From Rhizoctonia solani (taxonomy: Eukaryota > Basidiomycota > Agaricomycetes > Cantharellales > Ceratobasidiaceae): a DNA stretch of 64,000 nt. The stretch spans positions 248,001 to 312,000 of the forward strand of contig NC_057370.1 in the NCBI RefSeq assembly GCF_016906535.1. Reading direction: 5' to 3'. Below are positions 33,674 to 45,845 of this stretch, in pieces (the stretch's first letter is position 1; each line of letters begins with the position of its first letter). The notes beneath the pieces were generated by a model. It was not told the DNA's origin. It searched no databases and saw only the letters and a program-made list of their open reading frames with translations. A program made the position numbers and the translations under genes.

Positions 33674-35724
33674 TGTTAAGAGTTGTGTAAGTACAGGAGT
33701 AAGAAAGAATTACTATATACAAAATGTATATGAGAATAACTAAGGACTAGTATTAAGAATCAGAATATATGCACAGAATATATGCACAATGTAAGCTAGG
33801 TTATCAGGAATAACAACTCCTAACAAATAGTCTACCAACTATCAAGTGCAGGTGGTTGGTTATGTATAGTACCTTAGACTAATGTTACTTAAGCCTAAGT
33901 GACTAAGGGTATGTATACTTAAGGTCTCTGAGATAGTACCTTAGGTAAGAGGATTACCTGACTAATGTACAGGATTTATAGGATTTGCCTAATAAGTATA
34001 GGACTTATAGATGCTTAAGTAAGACTTAAGACTTATGGGGTTTACCTAATATATCTAATATTTATGAGATATTGTAGATAAAGCTATCTACAATATGGGG
34101 GGTATGGTGGATTGAAACACTGTTGTACACCACTGTAAGGTGGGTACTTGCTAATAGGGTGGACACTTAAGGCTGTACTACTACAGACAGTGCTTATGTA
34201 ATCTACTCAGAAGGCTATACTAACGTTGCTTAAGGCAACCTACTACTTTTTACTACTGACAATGGGGCCTTAGGCCTGGAGGTGTGGTAGGTTAAGTAAA
34301 GGGGTGAGTGGCTGTACTACTTAGGGGCTGGCTACTTAGCTGGCTGGATATCCTCCTCTAATGTGTAAGGGACAAGGTAAAATTGACTAGGGGTCTCCAA
34401 GCATTTTCCCTGTTGTATATATAGACAAGGTAGCTAAATACATGTGGTCTGTGCATGTGTGAATAGAAGACTACATGTGAAACAGGAAGCATGCTGTGGG
34501 CTGCGCAAAAGCATGGATTTCTCCTAAGTGCCCTTGGCACAGCATCTTGGCATAATAAGCGCCAAGATCATGTGATCAAAAAACAATGGATATCAAGTCC
34601 GTAAAAAATAGTAGAAATAATAGAAAAATGAGGCAATTCCAATGGTATATGTTAGGAGGTTGTAACAAACACTATCACTCAATCACAACAATCCTTACAG
34701 TATTGTTGCACTATACTCAATGTTGAACTCAACAACTGTGACAGTCAAGGAGCACAGGGTTGCAGTAAGTACACTAATAGGTTACCCTGTGTCTGTTGGG
34801 ACTGGCCTATGGTCTTAGTGCGCCAAATAACCTCCTATGCTATTTACAGTGAGTCAATCACTAAAGTAAATGTGCAGATAAGCTGTTAAAGGCTTGTGTG
34901 TATATGTCAATATTAAGAGTAAAAGTAGGATGCATTAGAAGCGTCTTAACAGGGTCCTTTTATACCCTGAGAAGGTGCACAAACAAGTATATACATGATT
35001 GATATCAAGAGGGGGTACAGGAGGTACATGTGGCAACTGAAACACTTGAGGGAGCCAATACTTTGGTAAATAGTAAACAAACAACAGATCCTAATTTTTG
35101 CCCCAAGGCAGTATCTGCCTGTGTGGGTCCTTGGATGTCCCAAGGCTAAGTGTTTCATCCTTGGAGTAAACAGTCCCAAAGGTAGGATACTGCTGCATTG
35201 GGTACTTACAGTAAATGGGGCATAACTCTGCCAAATGTTGTCCGTTTTGGGAGCTTGACCCAGCGTTCTGGAGCGCACAAACAGACGCACCTAAGCGCAA
35301 GCAATTTGGCAGTGTGGGATGCCCGGGTGATGGAGAAAAGGCGCATTTAGTGTGTTGGCGCTTAAGCGCTGATTAAGCGCCACAGCACTTGCCTATGCAA
35401 CAGGGGGGACCCTGAATATTTCTGTGTGTAGCCACAAGATAGAATCTTGAATAACAAATACTACAAACAAGAGAAATATTACTTGTTACTGTTTATCTAC
35501 TCAGCTGAATATATATATTTAAATGAGTGAGAAAACAGCATATATGCAAAAGGCATTGCACATTGAGGGTATTCCTAAGGTTGGTAGGTTTTGTAAAGGT
35601 CACTATTGGATAGAGGGACCTTGAAAACCTTAGTTTGCATCTTCATCTCATTTGTTTACTGTAAGATTACTAGTGTAATTATAAAATAAGTACAGATTAT
35701 TGAAGAAACGTCATATCCATAACA
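33674..35724 (-). mobile_element. Gy1 LTR, inverted, with nested Gy2 LTR
   Basis: TGTTAAGAGTTG...CATATCCATAACA, reversed, about 1.5 kb net. Flanking 5-mers accta and aaatt do not match. It separates the Gy3 leader from Gy3 RT, so it marks the deletion of Gy3 gag/protease. Confidence 0.88.
34121..34667 (-). mobile_element. Gy2 solo LTR, inverted
   Basis: 547 bp with perfect TSD aacac (34116-34120, 34668-34672), inside the inverted Gy1 LTR. Confidence 0.93.
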
Positions 35725-36178
35725 AAATTACAGATGTGTGTGGATTATTGACGTCTGAATAGTATGACCAAGAAGAACATATATCCATTGCCTCTACCAC
35801 AAAATCTCATTGAGAAGTTACAAGGTGTCCTGGACACAGTCACATGACCAGTACAAGTGGTTGCATGCTGGCCCAAGCCCAAATTTGGGGGGTAGCAGGT
35901 GTAATCATGGGTTGTCAGCAGAGGAATAATAGGGCTCTATGGCTTAGTGGTCAAGCTGGTTCAATTCTGGCTAGTTCTATTTTCCTCTGTTTATGACACA
36001 AGGTGCCAAGATCTTCTGTAAATTTGATCTAAAAGCTGGTTATAACTTAGTTAGAATCAAAGAAGGCAATGAGTGGAAAACAGCTTTCAAGACAAGATAC
36101 AGTTTATTTGAATATCTAGTCATGGCTTCTGGATTAACAAACGCACTGGCAGCCTTCCAAGATATGATGAATGAGATC
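35725..36178 (+). pseudogene. Gy3 pol fragment: reverse transcriptase fingers/palm
   Basis: Reads MCVDY-stop-RLNSMTKKNIYPLPLPQNLIEKLQG. Then, after a T solo LTR, it reads [62 protein letters not shown] contains the first RT catalytic Asp. Stop TGA stands for an expected Arg (CGA). It continues at 42892 with the YLDD motif once LTR-D is removed. Confidence 0.88.
35826..35998 (+). mobile_element. T solo LTR, sense strand plus
   Basis: 173 bp, TGTCCTGGACAC...TTTATGACA, with perfect TSD caagg (35821-35825, 35999-36003), inside Gy3 RT. The A-box-like motif is at 35940-35950 and the B-box-like motif at 35958-35968. Confidence 0.93.
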
Positions 36179-37001
36179 TGTTGTAGACACACTCAATACC
36201 AGGGAATTTATTCCCATTTTCTCAAATTTAAACAAAGACAATAGGACTAGTTTTTTGATCACATGACATTGGCACTTATATCACATGCTTAGCGCCAAGC
36301 CATGTCCCCATCTGCGCTTAATCAGCATACATAGCCACCTCCACCAATGACATCATTATGACATGTCAGTGACACATATGCATGAGTAAGGCCAACTGCA
36401 GAACAGGGTTCTTATTGGTTACAGTATTGCATATTATGTATTTGTAAATAGCTTGCTTGTAGAATATATAAGGAGGCCAACCAACCATGGTAACACCCAG
36501 GTTGATTACCTCTTGTTGCATCCCATATTTTACACAGGGCCTTAAGCCCAGGTTCACTGAGTAGTTATATTGCCTTAGGCATTGTCTCCACTGTACATAA
36601 GTAGTTTGCCATTGCCTTACAGCGCTTGGCCATTGTAGTTAGTTGTGTAGAAAGAATAAGTTTGTAAATAGAATTATATCAATACAAAACAATAGTAAAG
36701 ACAGTAGTGTGAATAGAGAAAGAGAGGATGAGGTACTATACGGTCAAGTGCACCCGTATTTATACCTTTACATTATAGTCAAGTCATCTAGTATATGACT
36801 AGGTATCATTGCTTGACTTGATTACATGTATGTTCCAGTACATTCCAGATCCTTCTTGTATTTACTACTATATACATGATATTTCTACACTCCCCCTTAA
36901 TCAGGCAAGCAAGGATACATGTAAGAGAAAATATTACATTCATTCAGTCACATTCAATCTCATTCAGGTTTCAGTCTTTCAGTTATACAGCTAATTCTTC
37001 A

Positions 37002-37676
37002 TCATTCAGTTTCACTAATCCGCTTCTTCCTCTTTGGGTCCTTCAAATACCTGTTTGCCCATAATTGCGTTGTCAGGTAATTAAATTGCAGTGCTGGTAG
37101 GGCTTTAGTAAGCGCATCAGCTAGGTTCTTGTTCAATGGCACATACAGCATAGAGATCATACACTTCTCAATAGTATTGCGCATGAAGTGATGGCAAATG
37201 TCAATGTGCTTCAAACAACCATGGAACTGCAACTCAACAGATAACGTTAGGGCAGCAAGGTTGTCTGAAAGTATGAGTGTGGGAGCGTCAGCTGGGTAAT
37301 ATAGTTCCTGGAAGAATTGACGGAACCAAATTGCCTGAGTACATGCGTGTGATAATGCCATGTACTCTGCTTCCATGGTCAATAATGCAACCATTGGTTG
37401 CTTCTTAGCAGACCAAGAAATGGCGGCTCTGCCCAATAAGTATACATTGCCGGAAATAGACTTACGGTCAAGTAAGTTACTTCCCCAATTGGCATCAGAG
37501 TAGCCGACTTCTCCAAATCCAACTTTGGCCTCCAATTGCTTATACAATAGCCCAAGGAATGATGTTCCTTTAAGGTAACGTATAACTCGTTTGATTGCCG
37601 TCATGTGAGCGGACCATAGCATGTTGTGTATTGAGCTAAATGAGTGACCGCATAAGCAATATTGGGCCGTGTACAT
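37002..37676 (-). pseudogene. Cop1 pol: RNase H domain
   Basis: Open to the C-terminus. It shows the copia RNase H signature: GYSDANWGSNLLDRKSISG (first catalytic Asp), AISWSAKKQPMVALLTMEAEYMAL (catalytic Glu) and LSDNLAALTL (third Asp), then HIDICHHFMRN and NLADALTKALP. The preceding segment RVIRYLKGT is the usual connection. The product would degrade the RNA of RNA/DNA hybrids during reverse transcription. Confidence 0.88.
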
Positions 37677-38402
37677 AGTGCAGCATATAGCAGCTTACCA
37701 ACAATATGCCGTATGGAAATTTTGGCTTAATTCCATCATATTGTGTAAGTTGCACATTTGGACTCATTGGAGTATTGGCTGGGTATGCATCTTTAAGGCC
37801 TGCAATATCAACAATTGAGTCAATATATGCCTTTGATTTAGTACAAGCATACCTTGTTGTCTATACCGTTTGAAATGTATACCTAAAAATGACGTATGGG
37901 TCCAAGGTTGCGCATCTCAAATTCACAAAGTAATTTGGATACTACAAAGTTGGTGTGTTGGGGGTTGTAATTATGATTGAGTCATCAACATGGACGGCAA
38001 CAATTGATACATAGAGTTTGCCGGATATGTCCATGATCCGGTGGTACACACAGGTGTCTGTTAAGCAAGGTGAATAGCCAAGTGACTTCATTTTGGAATC
38101 AAACATACAATTCCACATGCGTCCGGCTTGTTTAAGGCTGTATAGTGATTGGCGTAGGCGCAGAACGTTGCTGGATTGCTGGATTTGTCAAAGTATGGTA
38201 TTTGACGCATGTAAAGCTCTTCTTCGACGTTGGCATGTAAGTACGCCAATGTAACGTCAAGCTGTCAGATGTCCCAATCATTTTGATTGGCAAGTGATGT
38301 GAGTGTACAGATAGAATCTAAATGTACCACTGGAGCAAACGTTTGGCCATAGTCAATACCCAGCTGTTGGCTGTAACCTTGCACAACTAGTTGCGCCTTG
38401 TA
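37677..38402 (-). pseudogene. Cop1 pol: decayed reverse-transcriptase core
   Basis: Matches to copia RT can be traced in changing frames (e.g. LDVTLAYLHANVEEELYMRQ near 38230, and hydrophobic YVDDSIIITT-like text near 37980), but stops and frameshifts interrupt it. The catalytic core cannot be translated from one frame. Confidence 0.6.
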
Positions 38403-39839
38403 TCAGATGGGTTGGCCCTCCTTGTTTTGTTTGATTGTGAGTACCCATTGGCATCCCATTGCCTTCCTGCCTGGTGGGAGCGTTGAGGTGTTGTACGTTC
38501 CCTGTTTCTCCAAGGTTGCAATCTCCTGTTCCATTGCTGCCTTCCATTTGTCCGTGTCCGGTCCCGATAATGCCTCCTCAGTGGTTGGGTTATTGCTGGT
38601 TGCCGGAAGGTCGGCGGCAAAAACCCAGTGCGGGTTGTTGTTTGTGAAGGTCTCCAGGATGGATTCTGCTGGCGGTGGGAAGTGTTCTGAGGTAAGTTTG
38701 AGTTCACCAAATTGTCCAGCCAACTCACCGGTCGGGGTGAAGGCCGGGATCCGTGGTTCCTCCTGTGCAGCCAATTCAGAGGCAAGTTTGGTTGGGATAG
38801 TTGGGGCGGATATAATAGACAAGGTGTCAGAGACAAGCAAGGGGATGTGGGAACAAAACAAGGTGATGTTGGTGACTGAATTGTGTTGATTTGCGCTTGT
38901 TCCAAGGATGTATGCGTTGGAGTAATTGCTTCCTGAGTCATTGCAGTATTTGTCAAGTTCTGTAACGTAGTTAGTGAATGCACCAGGGATGTTTGGGCTA
39001 GACAAACCGGTGGGAGCGGCAGCAGTGTCTTTGACAGTGATCTTGACACCTCCATAGTTGGTGTCCAAGGTGAGCTTGGGCTTGTTGGGGTTTTGGCAAC
39101 AGGTTTGGACGCCAGAGGACTTGAGGGAGGGGTTTGCATTGATCTTGCAAGCAGATTCAGCAGTATCAAGACAAGTCCCAGAGTGGGGCATAGTAAGCTT
39201 AGAACAAGTAGAGCTGGGTTTAGGAACAGCAGCATGAGTAGTGAGTTTAGGCTCAGTAGATTGGCTTGGTGAGTTCAATGCTTTCTGTTTGTTCTTTCCT
39301 TTGCTTTTTATATCTTTCAGCTCACTAGCGTGTTTTGTTTCTGACTTGATTTGTTCACTGACTTGATTTGCTCCCCCTGTTCTAGCATTTTTGTTGCGTT
39401 GTTCCGCAGTGCTGTTGGTGCAAGTCATTCTCTCCCCCTCAGCAGGTGGAACAACCAATTCCCCCCAATCCATGTTGTCGTGTATGTTATTGGCCTGTGT
39501 ATGGGTTCTTGGGAACAATATATTGCGTGAGTGCAATATAAGGTTTGCTCCTGTTTTGTAATAACGCCAGCTTTTGCCTTGAACGTCCAATATGCCGGTA
39601 AATAGAGCTGTGAACGTCTTCAATTCTAACTTAGAGCGGCTCTCCCCCTGATCCAGTACGTAGCATTTTGTTCCCCATGGTTGCAGTACACTTACGTTGG
39701 GTCTCTTACCCCAAAACGCTTTGAACAGCGTTTTCCAGAACTTTCCTTGCACTTGCATTGGTACTTGATTTTTCAGGTAACAGGCGTACGCAATTGCTTT
39801 GTTCCAAAGGAACTTTGGTGCGCCCGATTCAAGTAGCAT
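38403..39839 (-). CDS. Cop1 pol: integrase C-terminal part to start of RT
   Basis: A 478-codon open frame. It begins with the integrase end (LLESGAPKFLWNKAIAYACY, KRPNVSVLQPWGTKCYV) and a variable Ser/Thr/Asn/Lys-rich linker of about 250 residues. It ends in the RT start (EALSGPDTDKWKAAMEQEI, GTYNTSTLPPGRKAMGCQWV). It is part of a larger polyprotein, so its ATG is not a real start. Minus-strand frames overlapping it in another register are shadows. Confidence 0.8.
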   Translation of the reverse strand: MLLESGAPKFLWNKAIAYACYLKNQVPMQVQGKFWKTLFKAFWGKRPNVSVLQPWGTKCYVLDQGESRSKLELKTFTALFTGILDVQGKSWRYYKTGANLILHSRNILFPRTHTQANNIHDNMDWGELVVPPAEGERMTCTNSTAEQRNKNARTGGANQVSEQIKSETKHASELKDIKSKGKNKQKALNSPSQSTEPKLTTHAAVPKPSSTCSKLTMPHSGTCLDTAESACKINANPSLKSSGVQTCCQNPNKPKLTLDTNYGGVKITVKDTAAAPTGLSSPNIPGAFTNYVTELDKYCNDSGSNYSNAYILGTSANQHNSVTNITLFCSHIPLLVSDTLSIISAPTIPTKLASELAAQEEPRIPAFTPTGELAGQFGELKLTSEHFPPPAESILETFTNNNPHWVFAADLPATSNNPTTEEALSGPDTDKWKAAMEQEIATLEKQGTYNTSTLPPGRKAMGCQWVLTIKQNKEGQPI

Positions 39840-40000
39840 TGCATGTGCTTTGTCTGCTAATGTGCAATTTAACCTTTCAGCAATACCATTTTGTTGCGCT
39901 GAGTATGGGGCTGTGGTTTCTAAAATTGTACCTTTCAGGTTAGTGTGCTTGATCCAATCTTTATTTACAAATTTGCAACCGTTGTCAAAGCGTACTTGCT

Positions 40001-40889
40001 TTATCTTTTATCTTTCTGTGTATTTATCATTGCTTCAAATGCTTTATACTTGTTCAGAGTTTCATCCTTATGTTTGAGAAATCCTAAGCAAGTGAATCTA
40101 GTTGCAACGTCAGTAAATGATACATAATATCTGTATTGTCCTATAGATGTAGTTTGAGCGGGTCCCCATACATTGGTAACGATTAATTTGCCAATTTCAG
40201 ACACTTTGGTTTGCAATTCTTTTGGAAACGGTTGGGTGTGTGCTTTTGACTGCATACATACATTGCATTCAAAGTTGAGTCCAATGTTGTCTTCTATTAT
40301 CTCCATTCCGTTGATTGCTTCATTGGATTTTAGTCGTTGGAGTGCTTGCAGGCCAATGTGCCCAAGTACCTTGTGCCATTCAAACCATGTGCATCCAGTT
40401 TGTTTGGTCAGTACTATTTCAGTAAGTTTATTGTTCTCAAGCTTCTGATTGCAATTGTTTACAGGTTTCATGCTGATCTTCCAAAGGTTTCCTTGTTTGC
40501 AATTTTTCAACTTTGATCCAATAATGATTGGTCTATTGTTTTTATCTAGTATTTGCAATTCATTCTGATCCATCAGAATTCTAGTGCCTTTATCAGTTAC
40601 TAATGATAAGCTGATTAGGTTTGCGGGCAAACCTGGCACGTGAGCTACATTGGTGAGCCTAATCTTTGTGTATTTGTTCTTCTCTGTATTATTTAAGCAC
40701 AATAGCTCTACAGTGCCGCAGCCCATTATTGGCTCTTTGCCAGTGACTCTGGCAATGTAGCCAGATGACTTGGTATAATTGGAGAATGCATTCCAATCAA
40801 TTGCTATGTGAGTAGTAGTGCCGCTATCCGCTATCCAGGTGTCAGGGGTCTTGCCTATCAGGCTTATTTTGTCCTCAAGGGTTGAGAAT
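40001..40889 (-). CDS. Cop1 pol: protease and integrase N-terminal part
   Basis: Starts at the junction with a nested Gy2 LTR. Protease: TWIADSGTTTHI (active-site DSG) and VPGLPANLISL. GAG-pre-integrase/zinc domain: WHKVLGHIGLQALQRL then CNVCMQSKAH (HHCC). The integrase core start is KLIVTNVWGPAQTTSIGQ, with Asn where the first catalytic Asp (TDVWGP) is expected, then YRYYVSFTDVATRF. The frame is lost at 40001 and integrase text continues in another frame to the piece at 38403-39839. Confidence 0.82.
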
Positions 40890-41459
40890 TGTTGTACACC
40901 ACTGTAAGGTGGGTACACGCTGGTGAAGGCGGGCGCTTGTGGCCGTACTACTACACAGACTTATGTAATCTAACTATGTAAGGCTAACTACTACTGACTA
41001 AATTGCTTATGGCGACTACTAACTATCTACTGGTAACGCAAGGGGGCCTTAGGCCTGGAGGGGTGGTGAGTTAAGTAAAGGGGTGACGCGTTAGCAGAAC
41101 TTCTGGGGGCCAGCTACTTAGCTGGCTGATGCCTCCTCAATGGATATGAGACAAGGTAAAATCAACTTGGTGTCTCCAAGCAATTTTCCTGCTGTATATA
41201 TAGATAAGGCACACTATCTACATGGTCTGTGCGCGTGAGAGGAAGAAGTATAGAAGACAAATGAGAAGCCTGGTGCGGGCTGCGCAGAGGCGTGGATTTC
41301 TCCTAAGCGCCCTTGGCACGGCATCTTGGCGCGGCATCTCAGCATAATAAGCGCCAAGATCACGTGATCGGAAAACAAAAGATATCAAGTCCGTAAAAAA
41401 TACTAAAAATAATAGAAAAATCGTGCGGTTCTAATGGTATAAGTAAGGAGGTTATGACA
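40890..41459 (-). mobile_element. Gy2 solo LTR nested in Cop1
   Basis: 570 bp with perfect TSD agaat (40885-40889, 41460-41464). It separates gag from protease. It is the innermost member of a five-level nest. Confidence 0.93.
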
Positions 41460-42452
41460 AGAATGCATATTCTTTATGTTTGGAGTTATTAGCTATGGCT
41501 ATATGCGTGCAGGCATTGCCATTCCTAGCTTTTCCTGGTGTGTTGAATCTTCTGTTTGGTTGACCGCCTTTATTTGAATGGTTGGGCTTGAATGCGCCTC
41601 CACCTGGACCTTGGCATTTGGCTGCCCAGTGTCCGATCTTTCTGCAGTTATTGCATTTTGATTTAGACTTATCTGGGCCTTTATTACTCATATTGGTACG
41701 TACAAATTTATTGAAGCTTGGTTTATTTGTAGCAAAGAAAGTCTTACCGTCAGGTTGTTGGGTATTTCTTTGGTGTGCTTTGGCCATAATACGTGAGTGT
41801 AGGTCACTCACTTGATTGGCTAATTTATTCTTGTCTTCAGTGTTGAATTTGAAGCTTACAGACTGGGTGAACGTGTCCCATGAGTCAGGTAGGCTTGCTA
41901 CTAACGTGGTTATCCAATTGGCTTCAGTGCATGAGTTTGGTGCAATGTCATTGATTTGTTGGAACCATCCACGCATAGTTGTATGTGTTCCTCAATGTCT
42001 TTGCTGTCCGACATCCTGTGGCTGAAGAACTTTCTTTGTAAGTCAATTAGTCCAACAGTACCCTTAACTTGAAATGTTGCTGCCAAGAGATTCCAAGCGT
42101 TGGCAGAGTATTTACATGATTGTATGTGTGTAAGTACGTTCCCTTTGACTCTTAGTCTAATATTTGACAGTGCTTTACAATTGGCTTTGATCCATTCCGT
42201 GTATGCGGAATCATCATTGCCTACTTCAAGATTGGGTAAGTTGTTTCCATCATTGTCTTTGCAACCAGTAACCCTGATTTTTATCTTAGGTTTGGGTCTT
42301 TCATTTGTGCCATCTACATAGCTATACAGATCAAGATCAGTAAGTATATCTTCCATCTGTATACGCCATGTGTTGTAATTCTCAGTTCCCCAAAGGGATG
42401 GGATTTGGTGCAATCCGCTTGCACCAGTAATGGTTGGTGTTTTCTCAGCCAT
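41460..42452 (-). pseudogene. Cop1 gag with zinc knuckle (one frameshift)
   Basis: Starts MAEKTPTITGASGLHQIPSL at 42452, then WGTENYNTWRIQMEDIL, typical of copia gag. A frameshift near 41970 separates it from the second half (GWFQQINDIAP, then ASLPDSWDTF). The second half includes a CCHC knuckle, CNNCRKIGHWAAKC (CX2CX4HX4C), and a basic Gly/Asn tail. It would form the capsid and bind RNA. It ends at the nested Gy2 LTR, beyond which protease follows in the same direction. Confidence 0.87.
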
Positions 42453-42526
42453 TTCTTATTGTGTTTGAGTATACTTGGGTAAGTGGTTTATATATTCTAT
42501 TTACAGTTGGTTATAAGCGTTCAATT

Positions 42527-42539
42527 GGGGCTCATAACC
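42527..42539 (-). other. Cop1 primer-binding site
   Basis: Directly after the 5' LTR the minus strand reads GGTTATGAGCCCC. It is complementary to the anticodon stem-loop of eukaryotic initiator-Met tRNA (GGGGCTCATAACC). This fits priming by a half-tRNA as described for Drosophila copia. Confidence 0.75.
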
Positions 42540-42891
42540 TGTAGAAAGAATAAGTTTGTAAATAGAATTATATCAATACAAAACAATAGTAAAGACAGTA
42601 GTGTGAATAGAGAAAGAGAGGATGAGGTACTATACGGTTGAGTGCACCCATATTTACCTTTACATTATAGTCAAGTCATCTAGTATATGACTAGGTATTG
42701 TTGCTTGACTTGATTACATGTATGTTCCAGTACACTCCAGATCCTTCTTGTATTTACTACTATATACATGATATTTCTACAAGTTGTCTTGAAATTGTTG
42801 GGTAGACACTTGCTGCCTTAAGCAGTACTACTGTACTCTCACAAAGCCATAAGCACCCACAACCTCAACATCCTTACAGACATCTAGGACA

Positions 42892-43159
42892 AGATCTTTA
42901 GGGGCCTTTTAGACATCTATGTCATTATCTATTTGGATGACATTCTGGTATTCTCCTTGAATGAAAAGGACCATGAGGCTCATGTTCAAGAGGTACTTAG
43001 GAGATTACAAGAAAACAACCAATTCTGCAACATCAAGAAATGTCACTTCCATGTCAAAAAGATTGATCATTTAGGCTTCATTATATCTGAATTTGGCATA
43101 GAGGTGGATCAATCCAAGGTCATGGATGCTATGAACTGGTTGACGCCCAAAAATGTCAA
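42892..43159 (+). pseudogene. Gy3 pol fragment: RT catalytic YLDD segment
   Basis: Reads FRGLLDIYVIIYLDDILVFS, then CNIKKCHFHVKKIDHLGFIIS and AMNWLTPKNV. It continues Gy3 RT from 36178 across the LTR-D insertion and is cut at 43159 by a Gy2 LTR. Confidence 0.9.
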
Positions 43160-43732
43160 TGTTACACCCTCTTGAAATATACCATTGGAATTGTCTCTTT
43201 TTTCTATTATTTTTAGTATTTTTTATGGACCTGATATCTTTTGTTTTCCAATCACGTGATCTTGGCGCTTAATTATGCCAAGATGCCACGCCAAGATGCC
43301 ATGCCAAGGGTGCTTAGGAGGAATGCATGCTTCTGCGCAGCCCACAGCATGCTTCCCTTTTCACATAGCTACTTCTTTTACTTCTTTCTCTCACGCGCAC
43401 AGACTGCTTGTATTTACATTGTTTGTCTATATATACAGCAGGAAAATTGCTTGGAGACCCCAAGTCAATTTTACCTTGTCTCATATTCATTGAGGAGGAC
43501 ATCAGAAGCCAGCTAAGTAGTCTGGCTGCCAGTAGTATCATTGCTACCCCTTACTTAACTCATCACACCTCCCAGGCCTAAGGCCCCCATTGTTGACAGT
43601 AGTTAGTAGTAGGATGCCTTAAGCGCCAGTAGTATAGCCTCCAGATTAGATTATATAAGCAGTATCTGTAGTAGTACAGCCACAAGTGCCAACCCACTAG
43701 CAAGTACCCAACCTTACAGTTGGCATACAACA
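43160..43732 (+). mobile_element. Gy2 solo LTR
   Basis: 573 bp with perfect TSD gtcaa (43155-43159, 43733-43737), inside Gy3 RT. Confidence 0.93.
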
Positions 43733-45845
43733 GTCAAGAACATCCAAGAATTCTTAGGCTTTGTGAACTGTTACAGACAATTCATCCCTAACTTTGGCAA
43801 CATGGCGCAACCCCTATACAACTTGTTGAAAAAAGACAGCCCTTGGAAAAGGGAGCTAGCAGAACAACAATCTTTTGATGGCCTGAAAACATGTCTGATG
43901 TCAGCACCACTCCTGTTACAACCAGACACTACAAAACAATTCTATGTGGAGTGCAACACATTGGATTATGCTACAGGAGCAATACTTTCCCAACATAATT
44001 CAGAAGGGAAACTAGCCCCAGTAGCTTACCTATCAAAATCCCTATCTCTGGCTGAAAAGAACTATGACATTTTTGATAAGGAATTACTTGCAGTCATCAG
44101 GGCATTTAAAGAATGGCACCACTTGCTAGACGGATCTGAGTTACCAGTCCAAGTTCTTACAGATCACAAGAATTTGGAATACTTTTCAACATTGCAATCC
44201 ATGAACAAACAGCAAATCAGATGGGCTAACTTCTTGGTTGACTACAATTTCCAAATCATCTATAGGCCTGGAGCACAGAATAAGAAAGTGGATATCCTTT
44301 CAAGATGCTATGACTTAGTACCCCTCAAAGGGGGGGTAGAGAACCAAGTTCTCTTAAAACCAGAACTTATTATTGCATCAATCACCCCCAATCAGGAAAT
44401 CAATGACCTTATTGGTGAAGCAATTTACAAGGATAGTTGTCTTCAGGAAATTTTGCACAAGCTCCAGAACAAGGACAAGGTTGCAGATTGGGGATTAAAG
44501 GAATGCTTACTATGGTTCCAAGGGAAAATATTTGTGCCAAAGGATGAAACCATCAGGAACCTCATATTGGAATCTAGACATGATGTGTTATCTGCAGGAC
44601 ATCCAGGACAAGCAAGGACATTAGAGCTTGTTTCAAGGAACTACTATTGGCCATCTATGAAAAAGATTTTCAACTCCTATGTTAGCCACTGCAAAACCTG
44701 CATACAGTCAAAACCCACCAACCAAGTACCTGTAGGCCTATTGAAACCTTTATGAATCCCTGAAAGACCTTGGGAAAATATAGCCTACAATATGATAGTT
44801 GGATTACCTGTCTTGGAAGGATTTGATGCTATCTTTACAGTCATTGATAGGTTTCAAAAATAGTCAATTTCATCCCTACACAATCCACAGCATCTGCCAT
44901 TGACATTGCCAACCTATTCATGACATACATATGGAAACTACACAGTCTACCCAAAGGTACAGTCTCCAATAGAGGCCCCAACTTTGATGCCAAGTTTATA
45001 TGTCACCTATATAAAAGGCTAGATATCAAACCATCATTCCCAAAGCCTATCACCTACAAACAGATGGACAAACAGAATGCATACAAAGAGAGGTTGAAAT
45101 CTTTCTCTGTATGTTTAGGAATCATTGTCAATCAGATTGGGTATCATTGCTACCTTTAGCTAAGTTTGCTCTAAACAATCTAAAACAAACTTCCACCAAC
45201 AAATCTCTGTTCCAAACACGCTATGGGTACAATCCAAGATTCTCAGTTGGCCAGAAATTGGAAGAAGTAGTTCCCAATGCAGATGAACATGTGGAATTCC
45301 TAGAGAAAGGTTATGACAAAGTCAAAGCAGCCCTATCCTTGTCACAGGAAAAGATGAAACATTTCTACAATCAAAAACATAGGGAAGAAGAGGAAATCCA
45401 AGTAGGGGGCAAGGTCTGGCTGAGTCATCAGAACAAATCCACCAATAGACCCTCCATTAAACTCAGTCATAAGAAATTGGGCCCTTACCTAGTAGTAGAA
45501 AGAATTGGATCCCATGCATATAAATTGCAACTACCTCATACCATGCACATACATCCAGTGTTCCATGTTAATCTGCTCACTAAATTTCATCCAGATCCCC
45601 ATGGATGTGACCCTCCTCAACCAGCACCTATTATTACAGAAGAAGGTGAAGAGGAGTACAAAGTTGAAAAAGTCTTGGACAGCAAATGGAAAGGACAGGG
45701 AAAGAACAGAAAACTGTGGTACTTGGTAAAATGGAAAGGATACAACAAAGGAAGTAACTCTTGGGAACCAGTAGACAATGTTGTTAATGCCAAGGAAGCA
45801 ATAGAAGATTTCCACAAAGAACACCCTGATGCAGTTGGAGCTTGA
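43733..45845 (+). pseudogene. Gy3 pol: RT thumb, RNase H, integrase, chromodomain
   Basis: Open from KNIQEFLGFVNCYRQFIPNF through RNase H (FYVECNTLDYATGAILSQ, with Glu-Cys-Asn in place of the usual Thr-Asp-Ala, then DKELLAVIRAFKEW, DHKNLEYF). The integrase zinc domain is GHPGQARTLELV/HCKTCIQ. A TGA at about 44753 follows GLLKPL, and frameshifts occur near 44860 and 45120. The last part is open to 45845: integrase C-terminal domain (KVWLSHQNKS, LGPYLVVERI, HPVFHVNLLTKF) and a chromodomain (YKVEKVLDSKW, WYLVKWKGYN, NSWEPVDNV). Dead, but recently so. Confidence 0.88.

Larger units (their letters stand above)
36646..42781 (-). mobile_element. Cop1: full-length Ty1/copia element with a nested Gy2 LTR
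   Basis: LTRs of 244 bp (36646-36889) and 242 bp (42540-42781), TGTAGAAAG...TTTCTACA, nearly identical. The TSD is agttg (36641-36645, 42782-42786). Order on the minus strand is 5' LTR, primer-binding site, gag, protease, integrase, RT, RNase H, polypurine tract (TTAAGGGGGAG, 36890-36900), 3' LTR. About 5.6 kb without the nested Gy2 LTR. Several frameshifts and stops mean it is probably not autonomous. Confidence 0.93.
36179..42891 (+). mobile_element. LTR-D solo copy split by Cop1
   Basis: Starts TGTTGTAGACAC and ends CATCTAGGACA, with perfect TSD agatc (36174-36178, 42892-42896). Cop1 occupies 36646-42781. The LTR-D part totals about 570 bp. Confidence 0.92.

Noticed and set aside
38387..39235. 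A 282-codon minus-strand frame overlapping Cop1 pol in another register
   Set aside because: Out-of-frame reading of the Ser/Thr/Asn/Pro linker; copia motifs are in the other frame.
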